Source: Balanoglossus misakiensis (taxonomy: Eukaryota; Hemichordata). Taken from it: 64,000 nt of DNA. The notes beneath the pieces were generated by a model. The model ran no database searches. It saw nothing but the letters and a program-made list of their open reading frames with translations, and was not told the DNA's origin. The stretch covers positions 558,001 to 622,000 of the forward strand of contig CM082587.2 of assembly GCA_040954595.2 (NCBI GenBank), written 5' to 3'. Positions within the stretch are counted from its first letter, which is position 1. Each line of letters starts with the position of its first letter. Positions 26,469 to 41,362 of this stretch are shown one piece after another. A program made the translations under genes and the position numbers.

Positions 26469-29400
26469 CTTCCCGAATTTTTGGCGTTTTAAGCGGATCA
26501 AAAATCGGATTTGTCTGTCGATGTGGCGATTAATTTGAGGCTGCCTTTTAGAACAGTTAGTGAAGTAGTTCGGGGTAAGGTTTCTCGTCAACTGTATCGG
26601 ACTTGTGTATTGGCCGATAGCTTTTGCTACGTCACGACCTGTCTCATTGTAATGCATGTTAAAGAAAGAGAACCACCCAGGATTCAGTGAATGAACTGGT
26701 GAAAAGCTTTAACAACCAAACAGACATTTAGTCCATTGCTTCCGTGTTTTAATTTTCTCCCTCTAACGATCCAACAAAATGGTTTCTGAAATTATATGTT
26801 TCGACCCCTTCCTCGGTGAGCGCGCGCGCACACCGCCGATCACTTGCTTATCGTTCATCTGAAGCCAGAATTCAATACCTGGAAATTTTTGTACCGCTCG
26901 ATTAGACTGCCGCCAATTTCAGAAGATGTTCCTTCAAATAAATCAACTATGTTCAATGCAGAAAACTTGGTTACTCATGCATGCTGTCTACAGTTTTATT
27001 CAACATTTAAGACAAAAAAAGTTTGGCGAAAGGAACCCAATAGAAAATCTTGTAGAAACGCAAAATGACCATATATATATTGAAAATAAGTCAACACAAA
27101 ACTGCAGTACTTTTTTAAAGTCACATCGTATTCAGTTATCTTTATTAATTGTTATCTTAAGGTTTATAAATATTTAATTTATAGATTGTGATGCGTTTGC
27201 TTTTGTTCTGAAAACATAATTTGGATAATGTAGGAACACTTTTCAGTTGGGTGACTCTTTGTCAGTTGTTGGCCTCCCCTTCTTCGTCCCAATTCAGTTG
27301 AATGGTGTCATAAACAGAGAGAGGCTTCTACCCAGGGAAATTAGTGGAAGTACCTAAGCTCGCTCCGTACAGTAAATCTTGATCCAACATAAGCAGCTTA
27401 TAGTCGTCTGCTCACTACACATTGTTTCAAGCGCGGTTATTTGCCGCCCAGAGCAACCGGGCGACAGTTGCCGACCGAAAGCCTTTTTACCAAATTGGTT
27501 TCAGTATTTTCTAAATTAAATATCGCCATTTAGCACAGAGGGTAGGGCTGTTTTATGTTCCTCGTTCAGTGTCTGAGATGAAATGACAGTATCGGTCAAC
27601 CAAGCGAAAAACTACGTGTATATTTTTTTTCGACGGAAATTTTGGGAGGAAATATTTGGACTTACTCTCCGTCATATAGTTTGCGTCGTATTTTTAAAAC
27701 CGACGGCAGGTGGTATTATTCATTCTAACTCTACCGCCGCATTTGTGGTTTTGCTGACTGTGTCTGTGTAATAACTGGATTTTTTTTTAAAAATGTACTC
27801 CTATTTCTGTGTCCAGGTTAGGTGATCATGCAGCGTCCAAATTGAAGATAAATGCATTATTTACAATGTATTCTATCTAATTTGTAATCTACAGAAAATG
27901 AACCAAGGTATAATGTTCCCGCAACTGTGTTAAAATTTTTATATGTGGGTGTTTTGATAAGTTTCACGGAGAAGAACAATGTTTAGTTTTTTTGTTTATC
28001 GACGGAAAATGTAACTTAAGAGCAACTGACCCATTTAATTTTGTTGGAAACGGTCATTATTGAAGCAGACCCAGAAAATGAAAGATGCTCCAAAAAGTAA
28101 AGAAAACTTTACCAGGGCCAAAAAAGTTCAACTTTTTTTATTTTAAGAAGAAATTTGATTCAGTGTGCAAATAATGGAATATAAAACCAGTTTTATCTCA
28201 AAGCTTCTAGTTATCGCTCCACCGGTGTCTCTGCGTGACCGGAGGGATTATGGGAAATAGTGAATTGATAATGTTCTCAAAGAACAGGGTCAACGGCGAA
28301 TTTCCTGCTTCTATCGTTGTCCTCGTTTCATTCAGAGAGATATCTTCGTTGTTCAATGCAAGTTGCCCCAGTGTGTGCAATATTTATGTCATCGAGTCGA
28401 CAACGTATCCAAGTGTGTTTCCTCGCTCACCTGAATGATGCCATTCAAAATTTAGAAACAAACTCGTTTTCGAGATGGAACCCAACTTTTTTTTAAACAC
28501 ACAGTCGATGAAGACTTTCAAACATGATCGACAAAACTGCTTTTAAATTTGATTTTCTTGGTTATTGCGTGTAGAATTTAACCATTGTCAACATCATTTT
28601 CCTTTGAAATTGCTGGTTTTCGTTGTTTTTGCGTGGTCCATGGTGTTGTGTGTCGCTCGACTGAGCGCGGGAACGCAATTTGAAAATGATCGATTCTCTG
28701 GCAACCAAACGAACTACAGCGTCACAGTGCAGTGACTCGCCCCGGGGTTTAGCCACCGAAAAAAACGTTATCACTTATTAGCCAACAAAGCGCTCTGAAG
28801 ACACGAGCAATGGGGGGAATTCCCAGATGACGAGAATTTGAAACGATGCCCCTCTTTTCTAAAGATATCCCTGTTGCAGGGTATCAGATATGCTAAATGG
28901 TTTTACAGTTCCCGGCAGTCCACTTGCAGTGTTGGACACTGGGCAGCTTGATTTCCCAAAGGTGGTATAACACGCACTGTGAGAACATCCCAAAGAGAAA
29001 TTAACTACAGTTTGACAGCTTTCTGTTGTGTTCTCTTACAAAAGCATCATCGACTGTGTGTTCAACAAATAAACCATGCTAACCACCTGAATAACACGGA
29101 CATAATGATGAATTGGTTCATGGTAGTATTTTGGATGAAACATTCACAATAATTAAGCGGCTCTTTTGACGAGAAGACACGGAACAATTACCCCACTTGT
29201 TCAGTGACTACAATTTTGACAATGAAAATGATATTAGTGTAAACAGTCATCTAGAGTTTCATTGCAATCAGGAAAATATTATCACAAAAATGTATTATTA
29301 CTGAAACGTCATCGAAGAAAGGGTGAAAAGAATATTAAACTGTTCGATAGTTCGCGACTAGAAGTTCAATCAAAGGTACATAACAAAGTGTGCTAAGTCT

Positions 29401-32400
29401 GCCGCACACGAGAGAAATTAGCTTTGTAAAAAGTTGACTCAGTAAAAGATCTTTGCACAGCTAATTTCGCTCGTGTTGACATAAACTTCACTTTACCCGC
29501 TCATCGAACTTCACTCATGTTTGGCGAAACGATTACTACTCCCTGCAATGATTCGCATTGACAATTTCTAATTTCTAATTTAATCTATAATGATCGACAA
29601 AATCGATACAGAGAAATACACACTTTCATTTAAATGAACGCAAGATGATGTTATTAATTACTTGGAATTGAATTATATAAATAGGATAAATAATTCATAA
29701 ATCATTTTTTTATTAGTCGATTGTTTCGACATATAAAACGGGCCATTGAAGATCCCCTATAATTAATAGTACTGTATTACTACACGTATGACGTTGTATT
29801 TAGATGCTGAAACAATATTAATACATTTGTCAAAAATATTAATCTTTGTTTCGTGTCGTGAAATACATACATCTGTATCGAACTGAAAAGTACATGAAGG
29901 CCCTCAATAAGTAATGTCCGGTGTTTAGAATGACTGACTAAACACTTCTTGTAGTGCCAACGTGTTGAATAGTTTGCTGTTACAGGAACCCTCATCACTT
30001 GAATTGCTATGGTAACCGTCTTCTACATTCATACTTACAGACATACATTTATTGAAAAAAGTTACTTCTATTCGCCTACTCTTATTACGGAATCTCAATC
30101 CTCTACTAACTAATGAAACAGTTCGGCAATAGTCGGGTAATTTCGTAGAACCAGCCGCCATGTTTATCAATATCAATGGAAAACTGTTAAAGTTACTGAA
30201 AGTAGATCAATATCTTTGGGAATATTTAATACATGTAAATTCGGCTCTAAAAAGAAAATTGGCAAGTGTTGACTTTCTTATAGTTTATTTCCTCGCCTTT
30301 CCTCCGGTTCAAACTATCACTGAGGTTAAAATACTATACTCTACATTCTGAAGTTTTGTTGCGCGAAGCAACATCTAATCCTATCTATTTTATTTTGGGC
30401 TTATGTGCAGTTTCTGATGCGGTGGGGATATGAATATATCCTGAGTAGCGCCGATGCACAATCTCTCCTGGTCCAAATATGACCCCATTTTCTCGTTTCC
30501 CACTTATTCTCCTTTCATTAGAACCAGACTCTCTTGTTCCGTGTTGCCCCACTGCCTCTTAAAGTATTCCGTCTTCCTTTCTCCCCGAGTCTTAAAGATG
30601 TGCTGCGGCAAAGAAGCCGCCTGCCAACCGAGGCAGGATCGCAAAAAGACTCTTTTATTTGCTTCTGAATGGCAAACAGGTCTTTCTGTAAAAATGAACA
30701 CAAACTAAGTCCCACTTACGGGCAAGGTCTTGAAATTCTGCTAATGGAAGCTTCACAGGTCACGTTTGATGGGAAGCGTCCGTCGATTGGAAACGGAGAA
30801 AGTGTATTATTTTCTGTAGATATCAGTCTGTCGGGGTCGTGCAAATGTAAAATCGAGATTGTGAGTGAGTGACTCGTAGTGAGTCAGTGAGTGAGTAAGG
30901 GAGCGTTTGTGCGTTCGTATGTAAGTATGCGTTAGAAGCCAAGAGACACGCTCGAACACAGATCCGACATAAAGAGGACAGAGACTTGTGTTGGGGACAA
31001 AGCCCACGATCATCCCAACACGTGTTTCTTCTAAAACCGACAAGAACTAGAATGAACTACGTTGCCATGGTGCCTATAGGACTCAGGAGTTGAACAATTA
31101 AAAATAAGGATCTGTGCCAATGGGGCGACCCATGCAGGCTTAAATGTGGACAGAACGTGTGAGGGACTCCGGTCGATTGAGGACCCATTAAACTGATTAG
31201 CTTTGAAGCGAAATAACAAAAAAGCCAAATATTGCTTCTCGTGAAGAACCCACGTCTGAAGACTTTCATTAGCATGTGAGAAATTAGAATGTCATCAAAA
31301 TGAAATACTAATGATGAGTACAAACCCGAGCTCAGGTGTAGCGAGGCAAAGTTTAATTTTTTAGCAGTGCTGGTTATCGGATATGCATGGTTTAATTTCT
31401 ATGCGCCTGGCTTTTGTGATGCTTGGCTGTCGTGGTGTACTCATCATTGACGGCGTGTTTTATCGAGGCTGTGTGCAGCGTTTCCAATCAGCTAAATTGC
31501 TGACTCGAACCCAAGCAAACCTCCTTTTAATTAGTTAAAAAGCCACGACGACATTTTGTAACGCATCGGTGTGAGAGAGCAATATAACACTCGGGTTATA
31601 GGGGTGACAGCATTTCTCGTTTTTTTCCCTTGAGTGACCTGTAACCTTTATTCATCTTCGGGAATTGCCTTAATGAGGCTGAAGGTGAACACGCATCTTT
31701 CATTTTAATCTTTAGTATGTGGCTTTTCTTGGCTTGTCACTTTTTCTATTAAAAAGCAAGACACGAAGAATTCGCCAACAATTTTTTTAAATGCCCGAGT
31801 CATGTGTGTCCCATTTATAAAATGATCTGTCTTGGAGTGAGCACGGGTCTACGGACATTCAGCGCAGCGGAGCATAGATGTTTGTCTCATCGGTGACGAG
31901 ACCATCTGTAACGGTGGATGGCGGCCACGATGACGGAACCATCTGTGGTCGTGGATGAAATCACTTTATCTTCACTGTTTTATGGCACCCAGCTACACCT
32001 GGAAAAGAGCGGATTGGTTTTAACGACGGCGATCCAGTCGCATTTTACGACATCGATCTTAGCAATTTGCGGCAATCCACGGCGAGGTAATCCCGCCGTT
32101 AGAGAGTAGTTCCTTCAATTTGTTGAAGGTAAATGATCGATACGGAAATCCTCCCAGTAATCAGCAAAATTGGTGCTTTCCTGCCGCAGAAAAGACTTTA
32201 CCCGAAAGCTTGGGTAGCAGTATGCTGATTACGAAACGGAGAATGGGGTGTATTGAACCTGTTTCCTGCACCACCGGGCGGTTTTTGTTAAACATTTGAA
32301 GTAGTTATTGTATGAGTTCCTGTTATGGTCCCGATTTCTTGTCATTTTAGTCACCATGGGAACGGGTTTGTAAACCCTGGAAGCATGTAAGAGTGTTGGC

Positions 32401-33865
32401 ATACATGGCATGTTGTGAATGGAATGTCGGGCACGCATGTACAACAGTAATATCGGCAAAGCGTGTGTTAATTCGAAAGATAGGTATTTCATATCGAAAA
32501 TTCTAGTGTGCATCCCGTAAAATGGTACTAAATATCATCATTCCTGGTTGGAATAAACGCTTTTCTTGTCCATACCGATCATTTCTCTATTCTTTATGTT
32601 CTTGCAGAATCTCCCCGTGGATATTGACGCTCGAAGAGATTTTTTGTCCTTCGGAGAGACTTCGTTTCTGAGCGCCGTCAGTCACTCCATCTCATTTCAT
32701 AGGTGACATATTGGAAAATTTCAAAACATCTTGTCAGCGTACGACTAATGCAACGCAAAATGGAAGAGGGGGTCCAGTGAACATTTACTAGGCACGCAAA
32801 ATCTGAAAGCTGTCACAATTTTTCGTCTGGGTATACCGGAGCGCATTCAAATTTCCGGGTTAAATCGGCATTAGTAATAGGTGGCACGTTTAGGGTGATA
32901 CGGTTGAGTTCGTCCGTGCTATCGCTGCTGTGATCTCACCTCAATGCTAGTGGTACAATACTGTGAACGCAGCGAACGTTATGCGATGTTATCGAAGGCT
33001 ACTATTGTTACGAAAATTGTCCCGTTCTAACTAGGCATTAACACTTAGGATGTCTAAAGCTGTTCGAAATCAAATGACTCTGTTCTTTAATTGCTGTTAT
33101 TATTTGCACTAGCCGTTCGCCAAATCTCTCCAAAACTTTTCTCAACGTCCGCGACCCAATTCCCCCATTCTCTTAGTTTAAACTCTTCGCCAAAAAATAT
33201 CAGAGAAAGTGTATCATCAACTTACAATTTCGGATTGTTTTGTTAGCTGTGTACTCCAACCTATGAGATGCACTGGTGAGCAATTGAGTGGCACTTTGGA
33301 ACTGCAGTCTACATAACCATGAATAAATCAGCCCACAACAAAATGCGCCATAGCGCATGCGCTGAGTGCAATGAATACGTAATTAGGTAGTGGAGCGCAA
33401 CCCATCTGTTCATGTTGTCCAGAAAATTGCACCTTCATTTCATGGCTTTTATAGAAAGTGGCTGTTCTGGAAAATTGGCCCATTTTTTACACTTTCCTGT
33501 TAATTCCATCTTTCTTTTATTTTGAGGGGCTACTTGTCAGGGCTGGCATTTAAGTGCCCTCTGGGTGAGCTTTATGCGTGAAGTTCAAGGGCATCAGGGA
33601 ACGAGGTAGTACATTGAAATCCAGGGCCCACACGCATACGTGTACAATCACCTTCTATTGTACTTTGGGAAATATATAGACAAAATAAATAGCATCTTTT
33701 AGAAATTACCAAGTTTCGTCAAGATCACCAGGTAATAGACTTGTGTCCAAGTCGCTGTATTACCATAGCAAAGCAACATGAGTTATAATAAGTTTGATCA
33801 TTTCGGACCGAGCGTACCTGACCGGCTGAAATGGGTGATGACTGGTCGCGACATTTACGAGTTTA

Positions 33866-33884
33866 CCCCTCCCCCCCCCCCCCC
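33866..33884. repeat. poly-C tract
   Basis: A run of four C, one T and fourteen C, flanked by pyrimidine-rich sequence. It is a length-variable homopolymer and a common assembly-error site. Confidence 0.9.
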
Positions 33885-34517
33885 TCTGTCACTACCGCAG
33901 CCAATAGTTCAACTGTAGTGGAAGAGTCTGGCCAAGGGATAGCATTATGTATTGACGCTACAAAGTCGCTACCTAAACCAGCTTGTTATTTCCCGTTGTC
34001 ATCTTATTTCTCTCCTCCATCGCTCCCTCTTTCTCTAACCCTTTATATTGTGACCATTGCATCATTGGGCATTTGTCCGGACTGGTATTTTTTTCGGGGA
34101 AGTGATGGTTTAATTGTTGACGTCATTGCGACGGCATCGTCCGCGTCTTCTCATAAAATTCTCCTCTGTTGCGCTGTCGTCGAACCACTCATGCGCGCGC
34201 AAAAAACCTGTCGTTGGTTTTGTAAAACAGATCATCAAGCTGATGGGCTCATCGGTTCCCATATGCACCCTTTTACGGCAATTACATCGACGGTCACGTG
34301 ACATCTTTGCGTGTTGTCATACAGAGTGACAGGGAACATAAATTCTGCCAAGGCTACTCTTCACGAACGGGATGACGGGTATTTGCTAGGCTTGATATAG
34401 GCGCCCCTAATAGCGAGTTAAAGATCAGAAAATCATTTTAGAAAAGTTATGATATTTTAAGGAAAATGCAGACATTAACTGCCGGGGATTCTGTCGGTAA
34501 CGCATGAGTTATCACCA

Positions 34518-34550
34518 TCACCAGCAGCAGCAACAACAACAACAACAATT
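34518..34550. repeat. CAG/CAA trinucleotide repeat
   Basis: About four CAG-like units followed by five or six CAA units. The plus frame would encode a short glutamine run, but there is no gene context around it. Confidence 0.85.
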
Positions 34551-36268
34551 TCATGTCTGTAAAGTCTCAAGAGAGTTCAAGTATCTCTTCAACATTCAAT
34601 CGATGAGAAACTTCGTGGTACTCGTATCTTTATGATAATTTCTTTTATCATCATAAATCTGAGAGTTGTACAGGCCTCAAGTGAAAGTTTAAAAATAACG
34701 CATGTAGAACAGAGACATGAATCTTTCGGATAAACTTTGCCGATTCAGACGCCAGTAGACACAGGCCATTTGTATTGTTGGGACAGCACTACTCGTGTTA
34801 TTAAAAATCGGATTTCAATACCCCAAAATAAAATTAATTAGGCCAGTGCCTGTATGCGTCGGACGCAGAACGCGCCGCCACACGCGGATCTATAGAAGCA
34901 GACAGCGGCCTGTCTATTCTTAACACTATTAACAGTCTCTGTGAAGGCTTCTATGTCTCCGGGGACTTGCTTTTTGATCCGACTGGGCTTATGCAAACAT
35001 TACTGCTATAAAACACTAGGCTTTAGCTGGACCTGATCAACTGTACTATGAAAGATTATTCAATTAAGAGGCGATATCTACACGGCCTACTTAATTTCAG
35101 GGAATCCGCGCACCCTCGATTACCACCTGTCGCCTGCTGAATACTGTGAGATTCAATTTTCGGGTCCCATTTTGGGCCACCTCGTCGCGTACAAAACTTG
35201 CACTGTTTTTTTTTTCACTTTCTGATAACATTGACTGTCCCTCGAACGAAACTCATGGAAGCGAAGTCCAAGCGGTCGATTATTTAGAACATATCCGGGA
35301 TTAAGGGATAGGGAAAATAAAAAAGCGACGGTGGAAGGATAGTTTGGCTGTGAGCACACGTGTCGTATCTGATGCACAGCCTGGGAAAAAAATTCCCTGT
35401 CTCGTAAAATCCGAGTAAATGTCAACTTCATGAGCACCCTTATGGAAATGGAAAATCATTAATATTAGGATTAGTTTTATCAATCATGGTGATTTATCAA
35501 CGATAAGAATCACTTTCCTCTATCGCTGTTCATAGTTTTTTTTTCTGAAATCTTCTGCCTAGGAATTTTGTTTGAATACTAGGAGTTTTGTTTCTATATC
35601 CAAGTACGCGTAATCATATTTTTAGGTTTTTTTAAAAACCATATTCTTTCTAAAGTGGTTGTGGATGATGTCAAATCACCACGTCACTGTAGATACTTCC
35701 TTCCAACTGGGAAAATCGTTTTACAGCGCCCACTTTAAAGACTATAAACTGTGACAAGAAAGAGAATGCGTCATAAACTATCACAGTGCATACGGTTTTA
35801 TGGAAAATGTCACGACTGAGTACTTGTGTTCTATCCTCTAACTTTTGTGACACTTTAGGTTAAGTTTAAACTTGAAAAAGCGACCGAGTAATAAATATAG
35901 TCATAGTAAATTTTTATCACCCCTGTTGGAAATGTGGTGAGTCATAAAGTCAAATGAGGTTTTTCAGCATCAAATACTTTATGTAATAACAAAATTTTAA
36001 AGCTTCGCCTAAATTGTTCTGTCGTATTCATCCCGTGTTTTGTGGAAACAACTAGACGTCGTTTACAAGTGACTGTTTTTCTCCATTGTTCAGAGAAATC
36101 TCTGAAGGTTACTTATACGCTTTGAAGTAAAAATGTCGAAAGGTTTACTTTGTTATTTCATGACGTCATAAGTCAATGCAGAGGAAGGAATAAGTACCAA
36201 CCAATCAACAGGCGGCTTACAATGCAAACAATTTAGCAAACAGTTGACCAGAAGCATAACTTTTATTG

Positions 36269-36349
36269 AGAGAGAGAGAGAGTTGGGAGGGAAGAAAGAG
36301 GGAGAGAGGGGGGAGTGATGGGGGAGAGGGAGGAGGGAGAAAGAGAATT
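36269..36349. repeat. polypurine (GA/GGGA) tract
   Basis: About 80 bases of almost pure purine on the plus strand, starting as an AG dinucleotide run and becoming G-rich. Its complement gives a spurious Ser/Leu/Pro-rich open frame on the minus strand. Confidence 0.85.
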
Positions 36350-39300
36350 TGTTTGTCGGGAGAGTGACATCAGAAGAAAACTTAAAGACAAACGAGGCAG
36401 AAAATTTGAGGGAAACAGAGACCCGGACTGGGGCCGCAGTAGAAACACACAAAAACAGAGACAAGCAAGTTGTTATCGCTTTAGAGCCTCCGGCAAACCA
36501 ATCATCATAATACGGAAGCAGTCTGCCATGTGTTGGTTGAGTGCACATAACTATTTTACAACCCAAAGCAGTGACAACCACCAGCTCCTTTTTGACAGAC
36601 GATTTGTACCGACGCAACTTTCTCACGATAGTAACCTCGCCTCCATTGGACAATTATGGATGTGTATGAAGAACAAGCCTGGGGCTATGCCGCCAACGCA
36701 GACTTTGTTTGGACCGTCGACGTAGTGTGACGGCGATCAAATCGATATCAACAAACCGCAATGACTGACCAAATACTTTGCCGTGTTCTATTATTGACAT
36801 AGAAGAACATGAATACAAAACAACCACTATCATTCATTATCTACCAACTTTGTTTTGAAAGAAAGTTGAAGAACCGTTTTCTGAAGGAAAAAATCTCTGA
36901 CTCCATTGACCCTGCGACTTCATGACACTTCCAAATCTTCTCCACGTCACTCTCAGACTAAGACTTGAGTATGCAATACATATACAAAATTTTAAAAACC
37001 TATCCTGATCTCTAAAAGACACTTGTTTGCCGGATGGACATAATTTAATTGAATTATTTCATGAAATACTTTCATATTGGCATAATTTCAAACCACTGCG
37101 AGTTAGACAACGGTAGTTTGCAACGATTTCAGTAAGCTTATATTTGTTGCACAAATCGAGAATTTCACGTCCCTTTTCTGGGGCCAGTACTAAAGGCGGC
37201 GATGGTTTCATAGCAATACCTAACAGAAGGTAAACTCAAGTCAAAGGTAGAATCGCTACTTTCAATGATTGCAACAGCCACGCATAGAGGCAGTCACGGG
37301 TCGTACAAGTGTGCGCAACAGTGGTTTGAGATAGGCGCCCCGGGGCGTTGACACGAACGCCAAAAGAAGTGAATGACATATCAACGAATCAACACAAAGA
37401 TATCGCAAAGGTGATCGTTCCCCTAGGTCACTTCTGTTTGGGATATTTACTTGTCAGACTATATTCAAGTCGTGTCTGTTAGTTTTTCAAGATTTCTTAG
37501 CTTGATTTGGTAAAAAAAAAAAGACAGGCATCGTTCTCTGTTTGCCTCGGGCGGTGTTTTGTGTTCAAACGACAAAGAGACGTCAACATATGGGGAACGA
37601 AGTCCTTTCATTCATATCAAGGAATATGCCGAAAACTGTTCCCGAGGAAAAAAACGAGGAAATGCTCTTAGGCAACCGCAATTTGACGTCGACGAAAGCA
37701 ATCGAAATTTTTTGCCAAATTGTAGATTTAAAAAATACAGATGGAGCAGTTGTACCGTCGAAATCATTAGTGACGAGATCACGTGTTGTGACCGACGTCC
37801 GAACATATCCCGCAGTCATGAGCTTTGACGAAACTACGGACAACCAATATAAAGATACCTTGCACATAAAAACTCGAACATATACATATATAAAAATCAC
37901 ACACGTACTATTTGTTGAGTTACATTCATTAAGTAAGTCACGCTTTTGAACGACAACAATGCCCGTGTTTCTTGTCTGTCAGTCGTTGGTAAGCCACTAC
38001 TCCTCCCGACGGAGACGGATGGAAAAAGCCCGCGGGAGTCGAACGGTTCAGCTCCAACTGAGACTATATGAATTGCTACTGTAACGGTGATATCTGGAGC
38101 GTTGAACCTCACACAACTTTTACAAGTTGCCGTTAAAACCGAAATGATTACACTATTGTCCATTGAAACCATTGATTCAATGGTTGACCTTCAGAACAAT
38201 ACCGTAAGCACAGTACGATGTGAGGAGTGTAGTCACAAGTATATTAAAAACAAACTATTAAAAGACTAAAATAACAGAAGTTGCGATTGAACTTGACAGG
38301 TGCGATGTGTTAGAAAGTAAGCCTACTCAACCAAGACTAATTCAATGTGGTTTTATACTTAAAGTTTGTACATGATGTTGCTATAATATCATTATTGTTT
38401 ATGTGTAACACCAGAAACCAGGGGATAGGGGTTGTTCAGTTGATATCTTCTTAGTTGACAATTAAGTAACAAAGGATAAATCGAAACTGTTTTTCTTTGA
38501 TACTTTGAACTTTTAGTGTGAAATTGATATTATTACTGTTTTGCCTTCTGGTACTTCATTCTGCGTATATGTCGAGCGCCGTTTGATTTTCGAACATTAT
38601 GTACATGGTCATTTCTCTCGTGTCTACAATGAGTGGCGTCATGTTGAACATGGGTTCTTGGAATGTTTGCCCACGAAACTCGACGACATATCATGTTTCC
38701 TAAGTCTTCAAACAATATACTGGGTAATGAAAACAATTACGATACTAAAAGAGAAATTCAAGTTGACTCTGTACCTGTTTTTTTCTGAGAAGATGAATTT
38801 AACAGCACTTCAATCTTGACAATGTCATACCGTCACCGTGCTGGACAATATCTTGCTTTAATTTTTAATCATTATTTTCGATCAAAATTTGTCTACCTGT
38901 ACACAGTTTCGGTAGCAGAAGCTGGCGTAATGTTGTTGTGGATGAGAACCGATCTTACAGTGATTCGCCGATCATCGTAAATGTAGTAGAGATGTTTAGT
39001 AAAAAAATAACACTCATCGGACAAGGAAAAGTTGGTTAACTGACAAAATCGCCGAGAAGATGAATGATGCCGTCAATGAGCTAGTCAAAGAATAGCGAGC
39101 GAGTCTGGTGATAAATTTGTGTTGCGAAGTATCTCTCCAAGATTCACTTGAATTATTGCCACGCAGATTATCCTCTTGCATTTTATTCCATTTATCTTAC
39201 CAAATCAATTGAAAGGCGTTTTGATTTACACCATTTCTCACACTTTGGTCTCGCTGCTTGACTGCTCTGGTCATAAATCGTCAGGAATCGGACGGCAGAG

Positions 39301-41362
39301 CCAGGCTCGTAAATTTGACACTCGGAAGAGCCGGGCAATGCTCATGCGCATTTATTATGTCAATGAAGGCACACAAAGGCTGGGTAAGCGTGCGGCACGC
39401 GTCCTGGTTACAATGACCGAGGTATTCTTTTTGATTGGGAGACAGTTGGAATGCGACCAGTACGGCAGCTGGAATGCGACGAAGACTGGTGATAAAATAT
39501 GTAAATATATGCGAGATGACTACAAAATACTTTTTCATGTGCGCTTGCACGCAATCTGAAATAGCAAACAATTCTGTGTTGCTTTTCAATTGCTAAACTT
39601 TGTCATTGAACCCAGTAGTAAACTCATCACTCAGCCAATTTCATTATTTTTTAACAGGTTCATGTAAAACTTAAATTTCAAAATTGAGTAAATGCGATCC
39701 TCGCTCTTGTACTTGTAATTATGAATGGGACCTTGAATTCATTCAAAAGTGTCTTCTAAATCGCACCCAGAAAACGATCGACGGCCGTTTCTTGAATTTC
39801 TGCTGTCGCGTGGGTGTGTATTTTAATCTCGTTTTTCCATGACGTCCAAGGATGCTTTTGACGTGGTTCCCGTATGGCGTTCTTAAAATTAATAAAATCG
39901 TATCTATGCTGAGAGAGAAAATCCATTTCCAATGTCTAGGCTGGAGGAATATGAGTAATCGTACAGAGATTGGATCACGTTTGCTCGGAAACTAGGAAAA
40001 CTAGTAGTGGTCGAGTGAAATTTACGATTAATTGTAAAAACGCCATAAAGTTTAGAAACTGTTTTCCCAATGAAGGATATTTACAAATCATCAGCCGGGT
40101 TGTATTAGCCGGCACGGTTTGGTCTGTCTTAGTAAATTCTGCTGTCTTTCGTTTTTTGATTTATTGAAGGTTCTAAGATTGTGCAGTAAATCAAATGAAC
40201 ACCTCTGTTGAAGTTCCTTCATGGAAGCATAGGACGAGATTTAATTTGGGGGTAATATCTTTCGGGAAAGCTGCGATTTCGGGAGTATTAGTGTCACTTT
40301 ATGTAAGGCCGTTAAAAAGAGAATTGTTGGGTATGATCGAGAACTAGTCTTTTCTCGGTGTATTACCACCTTTGTATGCCCGGGAAAATTAATTCCGGGA
40401 TTGCTTTATGGAGAGGATAGCGGAGATTAGATGTATTCGTGACTGACTGTCGTGCGTATAACTGGCGAACCGTTCCACTACAAAGCGCCGAAGGATTCAA
40501 AGTACACTATGCATGTAAAACGGGAATTATATAGGAACACTGTTTACTTGTCCAAACTCCACACTCCTGCGAAGACTATCTGTATGGTAGTGCCACTAGT
40601 GGTATTTACCGAATTTCATGTTTGTTTGGCTGTCTGAAAATTGCACAAATGGCATGTTCAGAAAATGTACTATGTGCTCTCAAAGTCACATTCAGCACTA
40701 ACCATCGGAAGCGGGCGCTATTCCAGCCACCTTACCGAATCTGGCCGATTTATTCCTTGTATTGCGTATTTGTAAAACGGATGTGAAAGATTTATGTCGT
40801 ATCTATCACGAATATTGCCCACACGTAACTCATTGCAATCAAAAACAACGCCTGACGTATCTAATCAAGTGATATTGGCAAAACAACAACATTTATTTCA
40901 TTTCTGTAAATACAAGTTTTCAGTTTTAAAAGAAAATTACAGGTATATCTTACAAGGACTGGAATTTACAGCAAACTGGTGAAAACTGGGTAATCTGGAG
41001 TTTTATCTGAGTTGTCGTACAATGATCACTTTGGTGATAATGCACATTATAGTCACACAAGTTGTACTGACACACTAAGTACTGTAGGGCACTTTCATGT
41101 ACCAACAAGAGCAAAAATTTAGCAAAAATATATACAACTGGAGTTACTCTCTTTTAAAGCTTCAGGGCATTACAGCACATTGGCAGCTATCGCACATAGT
41201 TTCTTGCAGACTGTAGTTAAATTTCTGAAATATTTAAAATAAGTATCTTAAACTGATCTGCAGTATATAATACTGCCATGAATTACTTGCATTAGATCTC
41301 CCTCTATGATGGAAAACACAAAAACTTTTGTTTTCATCATAAAAAAATCTTTTTAAAAACAG

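Larger units (their letters stand above)
26469..41362. other. gene desert between Lhx3/4 and QSOX
   Basis: About 14.9 kb with no supported gene. Several long open frames were examined and rejected (33831-34301, 36153-36725, 37542-37949, 39176-39559). They overlap in several frames, are low-complexity, or show no family motif. Notable items are a poly-C run near 33866-33884, CAG/CAA repeats near 34520-34549, a purine-only-like tract at 36269-36349, and a perfect CRE (TGACGTCA) at 36161-36168. The 5' regulatory region of the distal Lhx3/4 isoform presumably starts at the left end of this stretch. Confidence 0.6.

Noticed and set aside
26469-26657. N-terminal extension of the distal Lhx3/4 exon to an upstream in-frame ATG
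   Set aside because: The 63 extra residues are Arg/Gln-rich and unlike any Lhx3/4 leader. The downstream ATG has a good context and gives a leader of typical size.
33831-34301. 156-codon open frame on the plus strand
   Set aside because: It contains a Pro run from a poly-C tract and no recognisable domain. The other strand is open too, and there is no promoter or poly(A) context.
36153-36653. 166-codon open frame on the minus strand
   Set aside because: Its centre is the complement of the polypurine tract, giving a Ser/Leu/Pro run. Overlapping frames on both strands are also open, and there is no motif or splice context.
37542-37949. 135-codon open frame on the plus strand
   Set aside because: Four or five frames are open across the same bases, which points to chance low stop density rather than coding. 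There is no family resemblance.
39176-39559. 127-codon open frame on the plus strand
   Set aside because: No motif, begins at a non-ATG codon, and the opposite strand is equally open.
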